Shown here in pieces: positions 35,171-43,557 of a DNA stretch of 49,138 nucleotides (positions are counted from its first letter, which is position 1; the number at the start of each line of letters is the position of its first letter). Source of the DNA: Salinicola peritrichatus (GTDB taxonomy: Bacteria; Pseudomonadota; Gammaproteobacteria; Pseudomonadales; Halomonadaceae); contig NZ_PZJU01000054.1 in assembly GCF_003206715.1 (NCBI RefSeq), positions 1 to 49,138 of the forward strand, given 5' to 3'. The notes under the pieces are model-generated. The model ran no database searches and was not told the origin of the DNA. It was given only the letters and a program-made list of their open reading frames with translations. A program made the position numbers and the translations under genes.

Positions 35171-36292
35171 ATGTCGACCCAGCCCTCCTCCACTCTCACT
35201 CTAGCCTTGCCTCACGACATGCAGGCAGTGGTCTGTCGCGGCCCCGGCGACTACCGCCTCGAGCGCGTGCCGACGCCCCGCCCCGGGCCACGGGAGCTGA
35301 TTCTCAGAATCCAGGCCTGCGGTATCTGTTCGAGCGATCTCAAGTGCCGCGACGGCGCCGCCATGTACTGGGGTGACGGCGAGCGCTTCCCTCCCTGGGT
35401 CAAGCCACCGATGATCGTCGGCCATGAATTCGCCGGCGAAGTCGTCACCCTCGGCGAAGGCGCGGACGCGCATTTCGGCGTGTCGCTCGGCGACCGCGTG
35501 GTACCGGAGCAGATTCTGCCCTGCCAGCAGTGCTTCTACTGCAAGCGCGGTCACTACTGGATGTGCGAGGTCCACAACATCTTCGGCTTCCAGGGCGGCG
35601 TTGCCGATGGCGGCATGGCGGAGTATCTGCGGGTGCCGGCGAATGCCGTGCTGCACCCGGTCGATCCGCGCCTCTCCGTCGAGGACGCCGCCTTCCTCGA
35701 GCCGCTGGCCTGCGGCATCCATGCCGTCAACCGCGCCGACATCCAGTTCGACGACAGCGTGGTGATCGCCGGTGGCGGGCCGATCGGTCTGGCGATGGTC
35801 CAGCTCGCCAGACTCAAGACACCCAAACAGCTGATCCTGGTCGACACCCACGACGACCGTCTGGCCCTGGCCCGTGACTACGGCGCCGATCATGGCTTCA
35901 ATCCGCATCGCGACGATATCGCCAAGGAGATCCGTGCGCTCACCGGCGGCTACGGCTGCGACGTCTACATCGACGCCACCGGCTCGTCGAGTGGCGTGAT
36001 TCAGGGACTGGAAGCCCTGCGCAAGCTGGGTCGCTTCGTCGAGTTCAGCGTATTCAAGGAACCCACCACCGTCGACTGGTCGACCATCGGCGATCGCAAG
36101 GAGCTGGACGTGCGCGGCTCGCATCTCTCGCCGCACACCTATCCGGTGGCGATCGACCTGCTGGCCCGCGGCCTGGTGACGACACGCGGCATCGTCACCC
36201 ACCACGTGCCGCTTCACGAGTTCGAACGCGGCTTCGAGATCGCCGCCCGGCGGGATTCGATCAAGGTCGTGCTGACCACCAGCGAGGCCTGA
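35171..36292 (+). CDS. Zn-dependent polyol dehydrogenase (erythritol/L-threitol dehydrogenase-like)
   Basis: A 373-residue medium-chain dehydrogenase. Catalytic zinc ligands lie in GICSSDLK and GHEFAGEV. The structural zinc lobe is CQQCFYCKRGHYWMC. The NAD(P) loop is AGGGPIGLAMVQLA. The block GGYGCDVYIDATG with GRFVEFSVFKEPTTVDW is typical of the erythritol/L-threitol dehydrogenase (EltD) group. It would oxidise a tetritol or related polyol to a ketose. A second, similar enzyme is encoded at 47038. The ATG has CGGAG six bases upstream. Annotators may call it a threonine or sorbitol dehydrogenase. Confidence 0.82.
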   Translation: MSTQPSSTLTLALPHDMQAVVCRGPGDYRLERVPTPRPGPRELILRIQACGICSSDLKCRDGAAMYWGDGERFPPWVKPPMIVGHEFAGEVVTLGEGADAHFGVSLGDRVVPEQILPCQQCFYCKRGHYWMCEVHNIFGFQGGVADGGMAEYLRVPANAVLHPVDPRLSVEDAAFLEPLACGIHAVNRADIQFDDSVVIAGGGPIGLAMVQLARLKTPKQLILVDTHDDRLALARDYGADHGFNPHRDDIAKEIRALTGGYGCDVYIDATGSSSGVIQGLEALRKLGRFVEFSVFKEPTTVDWSTIGDRKELDVRGSHLSPHTYPVAIDLLARGLVTTRGIVTHHVPLHEFERGFEIAARRDSIKVVLTTSEA

Positions 36293-36365
36293 GGGAGAGC
36301 GCAGCCGAGTCGTCGCGTCGAGGTAGACTACGCGCCTCATCTTTCTCACACGTCACGGGAGAGCC

Positions 36366-37163
36366 ATGACCTCGCTCGAGATCACCACGCCCCGCATCAA
36401 GGGCGCGCCGGCGCGTCGCCAGGCGATGCTGGACCATATCATTCAGGCCGGCTCGGCCCAGGTCGATGAATTGGCCGCACGCTTCGGCGTCAGCCGCATG
36501 ACCGTGCACCGCGATCTCGATGCCCTCGCCGACCAGGGCATGGTCAACAAGCAGCATGGCGGCGTCACTACCCGCTCCTCCAGCGTGTTCGAGAGCAATT
36601 TCGCGCTGCGCTCACATATCGCCACGCGCGAGAAACAGGCCCTGGCCCGTGCCGCGCTGGAACGGATCTCCCCCGGCGAGGCGGTGATGCTCGACGACTC
36701 CACCACCGCAGCCCAGCTAGCCTCGCTGCTGCCGACCCGCGAGCCGCTGACGGTGATCACCAACGGCCTGGAAAGCATCGATCGCCTCAAGTCCGCCAGC
36801 GGCGTCAAGCTGATCACCCTCGGCGGCGATTACCAGCCCCGCTTCAATGCCACCTTCGGCCTGCTGTGCGAGCAGACCATCGCCAGCCTGCGCGCCAATG
36901 TGGCGATTCTCTCCGCCTCGGCGATCCTCGGCACCACCGCCTACGTCCAGGACCCGGCGGTGACCCAGATCAAGCGCGCCCTGATGGCGGCGGTGGAGCG
37001 GCGGATTCTGCTGGTGCATAGCGCCAAGTTCGGCAGCGGCGCGCTGCACCGGCTGGCCGATTTGAGCGAATTCGAGCTGATCCTGGTCGATACCGGGCTC
37101 GACGCGGTACATCGCCGGGCGCTGGACGAGGCCGGGATCGACTATCTGCTGGTCAAGGTCTAG
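36366..37163 (+). CDS. DeoR-family transcriptional regulator
   Basis: A 265-residue regulator with an N-terminal DeoR helix-turn-helix (RRQAMLDHIIQAG, VDELAARFGVSRMTVHRDLDAL) and a C-terminal sugar-phosphate-isomerase-like sensor domain (VMLDDSTTAAQLA, LTVITNG, LGGDYQPRFNATFG). Such regulators answer to phosphorylated sugars. It lies 73 bp after the dehydrogenase on the same strand and is the obvious local regulator of the divergent kinase operon. GGGAGA precedes the ATG. Confidence 0.9.
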   Translation: MTSLEITTPRIKGAPARRQAMLDHIIQAGSAQVDELAARFGVSRMTVHRDLDALADQGMVNKQHGGVTTRSSSVFESNFALRSHIATREKQALARAALERISPGEAVMLDDSTTAAQLASLLPTREPLTVITNGLESIDRLKSASGVKLITLGGDYQPRFNATFGLLCEQTIASLRANVAILSASAILGTTAYVQDPAVTQIKRALMAAVERRILLVHSAKFGSGALHRLADLSEFELILVDTGLDAVHRRALDEAGIDYLLVKV

Positions 37164-37204
37164 CGGCGATGTCGTCCATTCGCAAATCCACGGACAAAGC
37201 GGGG

Positions 37205-37224
37205 CGGCATCGCGGCCGATGCCG
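37205..37224 (-). terminator. Hairpin between convergent deoR-type gene and tctA
   Basis: A perfect 8-bp stem CGGCATCG / CGATGCCG with a CGGC loop directly follows the tctA stop and lies 41 bp after the regulator stop. Neither side has a good T-run, so it is a weak or factor-aided terminator at best. Confidence 0.4.
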
Positions 37225-37226
37225 AA

Positions 37227-38726
37227 TCACCGCTCCCCGGAGCGCTCAAGCCACCAGGAATAGAGCATGCCCGCGAGTATCAAGGCGATGGCAAACACGT
37301 AGATGCCTATCGAGATGCCGCTGCCGAACAGGATGCTCCAGTCGCCACCGGAAATGGCCATGGCGCGCCGCAGGTTGAACTCCATCTGCCCACCCAGAAG
37401 CAGCCCCAGCACCACCGGTACCGTGGGAATCTCCAGTTTGCGCAGGACATAGCCCAGGACACCGAATGCCAGCATGACGTACAAGTCGAACGCGCTGTTG
37501 TTGAGCGAGTAAACGCCCACGAACGCCACCAGCATCACCACCGGCATCAACAGCCATGTCGGCGCCCGCAACACGCGCGCGAACAGGCCGACCAACGGCA
37601 CATTCAGTATCAGCAGCATGATGTTGCCGATGAACAGTGCCGCCACCAGCCCCCATACCATGTCGGGTTGTTGATCGAACAGCAGCGGCCCCGGCGTGAT
37701 GTTCATCGACAATAGCAGTGCCAGCAGAATGGCCGTGGTGCCGCTGCCCGGAATGCCCAGCGACAGCATGGGAATCAGCGCACCGCCGGCGGCGGCGTTG
37801 TTGCCGGCCTCGGGAGCCGCCACGCCACGCGGATCGCCGTTGCCGAAATCGCCTTTGCGTCCCAGCCAGCGTTTCTCCAGCGTATAGGCCAGGAAGCTCC
37901 CCAAGGAGGCGCCGGCCCCCGGCAGGACACCGGCGATGAAACCGATCAGCGAGCCCCGCGCGATGGTCGGCGCGCATTGCCGGGCGCGTTTCATGCCGGG
38001 CACGGCCGATCCCAGCTGCTGTCCGACCGGATTGCTCCGGCGGGTATCCTCGAGAAATACCAGGCATTCCGAGATGGCGAACAGTCCGACCAGGGCCGCG
38101 ATGAAGTCGACGCCGTCATAGAGCTCGTACCAGCCAAACGTATAACGCGAGATGCCGCTTGCCGGATCGAGCCCCACCGTTCCCAGCAGCAACCCCAGGC
38201 AGGCGGCGATGAAGCTCTTGGTATAGCTGCCACTGGTCACGCCGCCGATGGTGGCGAATGCCAGCATGAACAGCGCGAAATACTCGGCGGGGCCAAAACG
38301 GATGGCGAATCCCACCAGCAGGGGGGCAAACAGCGTCAGGCCGATCGTGGCGATGGTCGCACCGACGAACGATGCCACGGCTGACAGCCCCAGCGCCTCT
38401 CCGCCACGCCCCTTGAGCGCCATCGGGTAGCCGTCGAGCGTGGTCATCATCGCCGGCTCGTCACCGGGGATGTTGAGCACGATCGAACTGATGCGGCCAC
38501 CGTACATGGTGCCGTAATAGACGCTGACCAGCAGGATCAGCGCTGCCGTGGGCGACAGGCCGAAGTTGAAGGCGAGCGGGATCAGCAGCGCCACGCCATT
38601 GACCGGCCCCAGCCCCGGCAAGGCGCCGATCAGGGTGCCGATGGTGCAACCGACGAGCGCCAGGAACAGATTCTGGGGCTCGATGGCCACTGCGAACCCC
38701 TGGATGAGAAAGGCGAGGATATCCAT
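37227..38726 (-). CDS. tctA: Tripartite tricarboxylate transporter large permease TctA
   Basis: A 499-residue membrane protein with about 12 helices. The TctA motifs GALPGLGPVNGVALLIP, YYGTMYGGRISSIVLNIPGD and the repeat-like IGFIAGVLPGAGASLGSFLAY are all present. With TctB and the periplasmic TctC it imports a carboxylate using the Na+ or proton gradient. It is the last gene of an operon that begins with an HMG-CoA-lyase-family gene. Confidence 0.92.
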   Translation of the reverse strand: MDILAFLIQGFAVAIEPQNLFLALVGCTIGTLIGALPGLGPVNGVALLIPLAFNFGLSPTAALILLVSVYYGTMYGGRISSIVLNIPGDEPAMMTTLDGYPMALKGRGGEALGLSAVASFVGATIATIGLTLFAPLLVGFAIRFGPAEYFALFMLAFATIGGVTSGSYTKSFIAACLGLLLGTVGLDPASGISRYTFGWYELYDGVDFIAALVGLFAISECLVFLEDTRRSNPVGQQLGSAVPGMKRARQCAPTIARGSLIGFIAGVLPGAGASLGSFLAYTLEKRWLGRKGDFGNGDPRGVAAPEAGNNAAAGGALIPMLSLGIPGSGTTAILLALLLSMNITPGPLLFDQQPDMVWGLVAALFIGNIMLLILNVPLVGLFARVLRAPTWLLMPVVMLVAFVGVYSLNNSAFDLYVMLAFGVLGYVLRKLEIPTVPVVLGLLLGGQMEFNLRRAMAISGGDWSILFGSGISIGIYVFAIALILAGMLYSWWLERSGER

Positions 38727-38738
38727 GGAGGCCGCTCC

Positions 38739-39212
38739 TCAGTCGCTGAGCATGGGGATGTCGGGCAGTGGAATGCCCAGGGCGAACTCGAACAGCAGGT
38801 AGAGAACGATCGTCAATACCGCCCCGCTGATCAACGCCTGTCGCCATGAGGCATCGAACAACCGGATCAACAGCACGCTGCAAAGCAGCGTCGACGGCAA
38901 AAAGCCCCATGGCTCGAGGAACCCGGCATAGCCACCCAGCAGCACCAACAGGCCCAATTGACGCAGCAGGACCGCGCCCTTGGGCCAGCGCTGGTTGATG
39001 CCGGGCCGGCACAACAGATAGATCGACAACACGCCCAGCGGCACGCATACCAGGCGGGGAAACACCCCCGGCCCCACCGGTTGCAGAAAACCGGTGACGA
39101 ACGTATGCGAATACCACCAGGCCGCCAGTGCCAGCACAGCCAGCACGGCACCGGCGATGCGATCGCCCAGTGCCGGAGGCTGCGACGGTTTCTCGGATTC
39201 CTGGGATATCAC
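38739..39212 (-). CDS. tctB: Tripartite tricarboxylate transporter small permease TctB
   Basis: A 157-residue protein with four hydrophobic helices, the size and topology of TctB, including PVGPGVFPRLVCVPLG and GFLPSTLLCSVLLIRLFD. The GTG start overlaps the tctC stop (GTGA). It forms the membrane unit with TctA. Confidence 0.85.
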   Translation of the reverse strand: MISQESEKPSQPPALGDRIAGAVLAVLALAAWWYSHTFVTGFLQPVGPGVFPRLVCVPLGVLSIYLLCRPGINQRWPKGAVLLRQLGLLVLLGGYAGFLEPWGFLPSTLLCSVLLIRLFDASWRQALISGAVLTIVLYLLFEFALGIPLPDIPMLSD

Positions 39213-40204
39213 TGGATAACCCCGATCTCCCGGGAAATGCTTTCGACCTGCTCGGCCGTGTCACGCACGAATCCGGTGAACTCATCGCCACCGCGCCACA
39301 GCGGCACCAGCCCGTTGTGTTCGGCGACCTGTTTCCATTCCGGCGAGTCGTAGAGCGACTTCAGCGTATCGACCATCGACTGATAGTCGGCATCCGATAC
39401 CTCGCCGCCGGTATAGAAGCCACGCCAGTTGTAGCCGGTCACGTCGTAGCCCTGGGAAACCGCCGTCGGCAGATCGTCGAAGGGCGGCGCCAGCGGCTCG
39501 TCGGCCAGCACGGCGAGCACCCGCACGTCTCCCGACTGAATGAAGCCGGCGATCTCGCCCAGATCGGTGGACACGGCGTCCACGTGGCCACCCATCATCT
39601 GGGTCACGGCGGGGCCGCCGCCATCGAACTGCACCCAGCGCACGCCGCCGATCTGATCGCTCGACAAGCCGGCGGCCTTGGCCAGCATCAAGGCACGAAT
39701 ATGGTCCCAACCGCCGATACCGCTGGAACCGGCCATGACCACCGAGGAAGGATCGTCGACCAGCGCTTCGAGCAAGTCGTCGAGGGTCTGGTATGGGCTG
39801 TCGTCGTCCACCAGTACCACGCCCACGTCGGTGCCCAGCATGCCCAGCCAGCGCATGGTGTCGACATCGCCCGGATAGCGCCCCTGCGCGATCTGGGTGA
39901 TCCCCACGGTGCTGGTCGCCACGATCAGATCGCTATCGTCGGCGCGTTTGCCGGCAACGTTGGAGAATGCCACCGCCCCGACACCGCCAGGCATGTTGAC
40001 GACCTGCACGGGGCTGTCGACCAGGCCGAGATCATGCAGCAGCTTGCCTACCGAGCGGCAGGTGAAGTCCCAGCCGCCACCGGGGTCCGCCGGCGCGAGG
40101 CAGGAACTGATGGGCAATGCCTGGCTCGGCAGGCTGACGGTCAGGCCGAGCCCCAGCAGGGCCGCGGCGGCAAGGGTGTTCAGGGGACGTTGCAAGATGG
40201 CCAT
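39209..40204 (-). CDS. tctC: Tripartite tricarboxylate transporter substrate-binding protein TctC (Bug family)
   Basis: A 331-residue periplasmic protein with a signal peptide of about 29 residues and the Bug-family pattern: PADPGGGWDFTCR near the N-terminus, VVNMPGGVGAVAFSNVAG, and the GSSGIGGWDH ligand loop. Bug proteins bind di- and tricarboxylates. The ATG at 40204 has AAGGA seven bases upstream; the frame extends to 40246 without support. It lies 51 bp after the CoA-transferase gene. Confidence 0.9.
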   Translation of the reverse strand: MAILQRPLNTLAAAALLGLGLTVSLPSQALPISSCLAPADPGGGWDFTCRSVGKLLHDLGLVDSPVQVVNMPGGVGAVAFSNVAGKRADDSDLIVATSTVGITQIAQGRYPGDVDTMRWLGMLGTDVGVVLVDDDSPYQTLDDLLEALVDDPSSVVMAGSSGIGGWDHIRALMLAKAAGLSSDQIGGVRWVQFDGGGPAVTQMMGGHVDAVSTDLGEIAGFIQSGDVRVLAVLADEPLAPPFDDLPTAVSQGYDVTGYNWRGFYTGGEVSDADYQSMVDTLKSLYDSPEWKQVAEHNGLVPLWRGGDEFTGFVRDTAEQVESISREIGVIQ

Positions 40205-40255
40205 GTCGTGTTCCTTGTATCGTTGTCGTGTCGTTATCGCTGGCATGTCGAGAGA

Positions 40256-41461
40256 TCAAATGACGCCCTCGTCGTGAAGTACCTGTATTTCCGCCTCGCC
40301 GACGCCCAATTGGGTCAGTATCTCGCGGGTGTGCTCGCCCAGGCCCGGCACATGGCGGTAGACCGCCGCCGGCGCTTCGCTCATCTTCACCGGGAAACCG
40401 GTCGTCGGAATCCGGCCGTGCGCGCCCTGGTCGAGTTCCAGCCGCATCTGCTGGGCCCGGACCTGCGGGTCGTCGAAGGTCTCGCGCAGATCGTGGACCC
40501 GCCCGCACGGCACCCCCGCGCGGTTCAAGTGTTCGATCCACTCCGCGACGCTGCGCTGGCCGATCACGGCGTCGAGACAGTCGCGCAACGCTTCGCGGTG
40601 GATCATGCGCTGGCGGTTGGTGGCGAAGCGCGCGTCCGCCAGAAGATCCAGCCGATCCAGCGCTCGCAGCAGGCGCTCGACCATGGCGTCGTTGCTGGGC
40701 GCGATCGCCACATCGCCGTCGCTGGCCTTGAACAAGCCATAGGGATAGAGCATGGGATGGTCGTTGCCGGTACGCTCGGGAATCCGCCCCGTGGCGAAAT
40801 ATTCCGCCGCGAGGTAGCCCATCATGCCGATCAAGCCATTGGTCAAGGAGGTTTCGACGATCTCGCCCCGCCCGGTACGTTCGCGACGCACCAATGCCGC
40901 GCATAGGCCAAAGGCCAGGTTCTGGCTGGCGATCATGTCGCTGAGCGGGGGCGCGGCACGCATGGGTTCGCCATCGGCCGTACCGTTGACGCTCATGAAG
41001 CCGCTCATGGCCTGGGCGATGAAGTCGTAGGCCGGACGGTCGCGATAGGGCCCCTGGGAGCCGAAGCCGTTGATCCGGCCGACCACGAGTCCGGGAAAGC
41101 GTTCGCGCAATGTGGCGTCGTCCAGGCCCATCTTGGCCAGCACGCCGGGACGGAAGTTCTCCACCAGCACGTCGGCGTCTTCCAATAGCCGCCACAGGAT
41201 CGCCTTGCCGCGCTCGCTGCGCAGATCCAGCGCCAACGACCGCTTGTTGCGATTGAACTGGGCGAAGTACCAGCTGAACCCTTCGATGATGTTGCCTTGG
41301 GTGCGCACCACGTCGCCGCGGCGTGGCGGCTCGATCTTGATGACGTCGGCGCCGTGGTCGCCCAGCATCTGGGTACAGAAGGGGCCGGAGATCACGCGTG
41401 TCAGGTCGATCACGCGAATGCCGTCGAGCGATCCGGCGGCAGGAAAGTTCAACTCCGCCAT
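40256..41461 (-). CDS. CaiB/BaiF-family (class III) CoA-transferase
   Basis: A 401-residue class III CoA-transferase. The catalytic Asp is at about residue 146 in the YRDRPAYDFIAQAMSGFM block. The N-terminal LDGIRVIDLTRVISGPFC and GADVIKIEPPRRGD are family signatures. It would activate an imported carboxylate as a CoA thioester. The ATG at 41461 is preferred: AGAGG lies six bases upstream and the upstream ATG (41467) has no spacing. Gene order suggests it feeds the HMG-CoA-lyase-like enzyme encoded just before it. Confidence 0.87.
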   Translation of the reverse strand: MAELNFPAAGSLDGIRVIDLTRVISGPFCTQMLGDHGADVIKIEPPRRGDVVRTQGNIIEGFSWYFAQFNRNKRSLALDLRSERGKAILWRLLEDADVLVENFRPGVLAKMGLDDATLRERFPGLVVGRINGFGSQGPYRDRPAYDFIAQAMSGFMSVNGTADGEPMRAAPPLSDMIASQNLAFGLCAALVRRERTGRGEIVETSLTNGLIGMMGYLAAEYFATGRIPERTGNDHPMLYPYGLFKASDGDVAIAPSNDAMVERLLRALDRLDLLADARFATNRQRMIHREALRDCLDAVIGQRSVAEWIEHLNRAGVPCGRVHDLRETFDDPQVRAQQMRLELDQGAHGRIPTTGFPVKMSEAPAAVYRHVPGLGEHTREILTQLGVGEAEIQVLHDEGVI

Positions 41462-41463
41462 GC

Positions 41464-42414
41464 TCATCCTCTGGCCGTGGCGACGGCGGCATGGTCGCTG
41501 AGCGTCAGCCGGGGCCCGGCCTTGGAGACCTGAGCCGGCAGCGACCGCCCCATCAGCTGCGTGGCGAGTTGGGCAGCCTCAATCAGCCTGGCCAGGTCGA
41601 TACCGGTATCGATGCCCATTTCCGTGAGCAGATACACCAGATCCTCGCTGGCGACGTTGCCCGTGGCCCCCGGCGCGAAGGGGCACCCTCCCAGGCCACC
41701 GATGGAACTCTCGTAGCGGGCGACACCCAGCGACAGCCCCTGCATCACGTTGACCAGGCCGATACCGCGGGTATTGTGAAAATGCAGCGTCGGCGACAGC
41801 GTGGGCGCGACTTCGCGCAGATGGAGGATACGCTCGCTCACCAGCGGCGGCGTCGCCATCCCGGTCGTATCGCCGAGCGACACGTGACGCGCGCCGAGAT
41901 CGACGAAGGCCCGAGCGATATCCCCGACCACGCGAACGTCGACATCGCCTTCGAAAGGACAGCCGAAGGCCGTGGCGATGGCTCCCCGCAACTCGATGCC
42001 GCTGCCTTCCAGCAAGCGCGCGATATCCGCGAACCCCGCCAGTGACGTGGCGATGTCGCGATTGACGTTCTTGGCGTTGTGGGTCTGCGATGCCGACACG
42101 AACAGCACCACCGCATCCACGCCCGCTTCCAGCGCACGCTGGGCACCGCGAAGGTTGGGCACCAGCGCCGTCCAACGCACGCCCTGGATGTCACGCAGGG
42201 CCGCCACCAGCTCTGCGGCGTCGGCCAGCGCGGGAACCGCCCGCGGGCTGACGAACGACGTCAGCTCGAACTCCCGGACACCCGCTGCCACCAGGGCGCG
42301 CACCAGGGCAGCCTTATCCTGCGTGCCCAGCAGTGTCGGCTCATTCTGCAGACCGTCGCGGAGGCCGACTTCGGTAACGAGCACCCGTTCGGGCATGGTC
42401 TGTTGCGGATTCAT
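41464..42414 (-). CDS. HMG-CoA lyase-family enzyme
   Basis: A 316-residue TIM-barrel lyase. EVGLRDGLQNE carries the catalytic Arg and the metal Asp. LHFHNTRGIG gives the metal histidines (211, 213). GGLGGCPFAPGATGN holds the catalytic Cys244. It cleaves a 3-hydroxy-3-methyl acyl-CoA, most likely HMG-CoA to acetyl-CoA and acetoacetate. A shorter relative of the substrate, such as citramalyl-CoA, is possible. It is the first gene of an operon with a CoA-transferase and a TTT importer. Confidence 0.88.
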   Translation of the reverse strand: MNPQQTMPERVLVTEVGLRDGLQNEPTLLGTQDKAALVRALVAAGVREFELTSFVSPRAVPALADAAELVAALRDIQGVRWTALVPNLRGAQRALEAGVDAVVLFVSASQTHNAKNVNRDIATSLAGFADIARLLEGSGIELRGAIATAFGCPFEGDVDVRVVGDIARAFVDLGARHVSLGDTTGMATPPLVSERILHLREVAPTLSPTLHFHNTRGIGLVNVMQGLSLGVARYESSIGGLGGCPFAPGATGNVASEDLVYLLTEMGIDTGIDLARLIEAAQLATQLMGRSLPAQVSKAGPRLTLSDHAAVATARG

Positions 42415-42487
42415 GGCGGGGCAACCTCGTAAGGCCGTGTAACGGTTGGTCGCCCGAGCCTACTCTCGACACACCGCACCGCAAAAC

Positions 42488-42501
42488 GCGACTTTGGTCG
42501 C
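42488..42501. promoter_or_regulatory. ACYAAAGTC-type dyad upstream of the HMG-CoA-lyase operon
   Basis: A perfect palindrome GCGAC-TTTG-GTCGC about 80 bp before the lyase start; on the minus strand it reads GCGAC-CAAA-GTCGC. It is followed on that strand by GTTTTGC, so a small terminator is an alternative reading. Confidence 0.4.
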
Positions 42502-42528
42502 CATGCCCGGTACAGCGCGCACGCGAAG

Positions 42529-42560
42529 GCAAGCCGCCCGCTACGCTGCCGGGGGCTTGC
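42529..42560 (-). terminator. Probable terminator of the ABC importer operon
   Basis: A stem of 7 bp (GCAAGCC / GGCTTGC) plus 4 inner pairs lies 8 bp after the stop of the binding-protein gene. No T-run follows directly. Confidence 0.4.
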
Positions 42561-42568
42561 GTCATCGT

Positions 42569-43525
42569 TCACTGCTGCAATACGAACGCCGAAGTGTACT
42601 TGTCGACGTTGTCCGAGGTGATCAGCATGCAGTCGAACAGATGCTTTTCACCTTGCAGGCCGGTCTCCCCGGTAGTGATGAACTTGTCGGCCATCTGCAC
42701 CGCGGCCTTGGAGAAGATCGCCACCGGCTGCAGCACGGTGTAGGCCAGTTCGCCGGACTTGACCGCATCGACCGCATCGGGTGAGCCGTCGAAGCCGCCA
42801 ACCACCACGTCATCGAGCTTGCCGGCTTCCTTCAGCGCGGCGATCGCCCCCAGCGCCATCTCGTCGTTGCCGCTGATCACGCCCTGGATATCGGGGTGGG
42901 CCTGCAGCAGGCTCTGCATCTTGTTGTAGCCCTGGGTACGATCCCAGTTGGCGACGTCTTCGCCGACCTTGTTGAGATCCGGATACTGGCTCAGCACGGT
43001 CTCGAAACCGTTGGAGCGCGTCGCGGCGTTGTTGTCCGACGGAGCGCCCTTGAGTTCGACGTAGTTGGCCGAATCCCCCACCGCCTGAACCCACTGTTGC
43101 GCACCCAGCGCGGCGCCTTGAGCGTTGTTGGAAACCAGTTGCGCCTTGGCCAGCCCCTGCTGATTGATCTCGGCATTGACCAGGAATACCGGAATACCGG
43201 CATCGACCGCCTTGCGCACCGCGCCTACCGAGCCGTCGGCGTTGGCCGGGTCGAGAATGATCGCCTTGGCCTGGTTGGTGATCGCGGTGTCGATCTGGCG
43301 ACTCTCGGCATTGGTGTCGCCCTTGTGGGCGCTGACGTTGGCCTCGTAGCCCAGCTCCTCGGCGGTCTCGCGGGCGATCTTGCCCTCGGTGAACCAGTAG
43401 GGATTGGAGGTATCGTTGACGATGATCGAGATCAGCCCCTTGTCCTGCGCCATGGCACTCCCGGCGAGTAGCGGCGCGCTCACGGCGAGGGCTGCGATCA
43501 GCAGGCGTTTTCCTGTCTTGAACAT
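42569..43525 (-). CDS. Ribose-type ABC transporter substrate-binding protein
   Basis: A 318-residue periplasmic binding protein of the RbsB type. The signal peptide ends near SAMA|Q. IIVNDTSNPYWFTEGKIA, the internal AIILDPANADGS and GVISGNDEMALGAIAALKEAG with VVVGGFDGSPDA are family motifs. The ATG at 43525 has AGGGTGG upstream; the reading frame continues open far 5' but that part overlaps the permease gene. It is the last gene of the importer operon, which is unusual, as binding proteins are more often first. The ligand is probably the polyol oxidised by the upstream dehydrogenase. Confidence 0.88.
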   Translation of the reverse strand: MFKTGKRLLIAALAVSAPLLAGSAMAQDKGLISIIVNDTSNPYWFTEGKIARETAEELGYEANVSAHKGDTNAESRQIDTAITNQAKAIILDPANADGSVGAVRKAVDAGIPVFLVNAEINQQGLAKAQLVSNNAQGAALGAQQWVQAVGDSANYVELKGAPSDNNAATRSNGFETVLSQYPDLNKVGEDVANWDRTQGYNKMQSLLQAHPDIQGVISGNDEMALGAIAALKEAGKLDDVVVGGFDGSPDAVDAVKSGELAYTVLQPVAIFSKAAVQMADKFITTGETGLQGEKHLFDCMLITSDNVDKYTSAFVLQQ

Positions 43526-43557
43526 GATGGACCACCCTTCTTTTGCGATTGTAAGGA

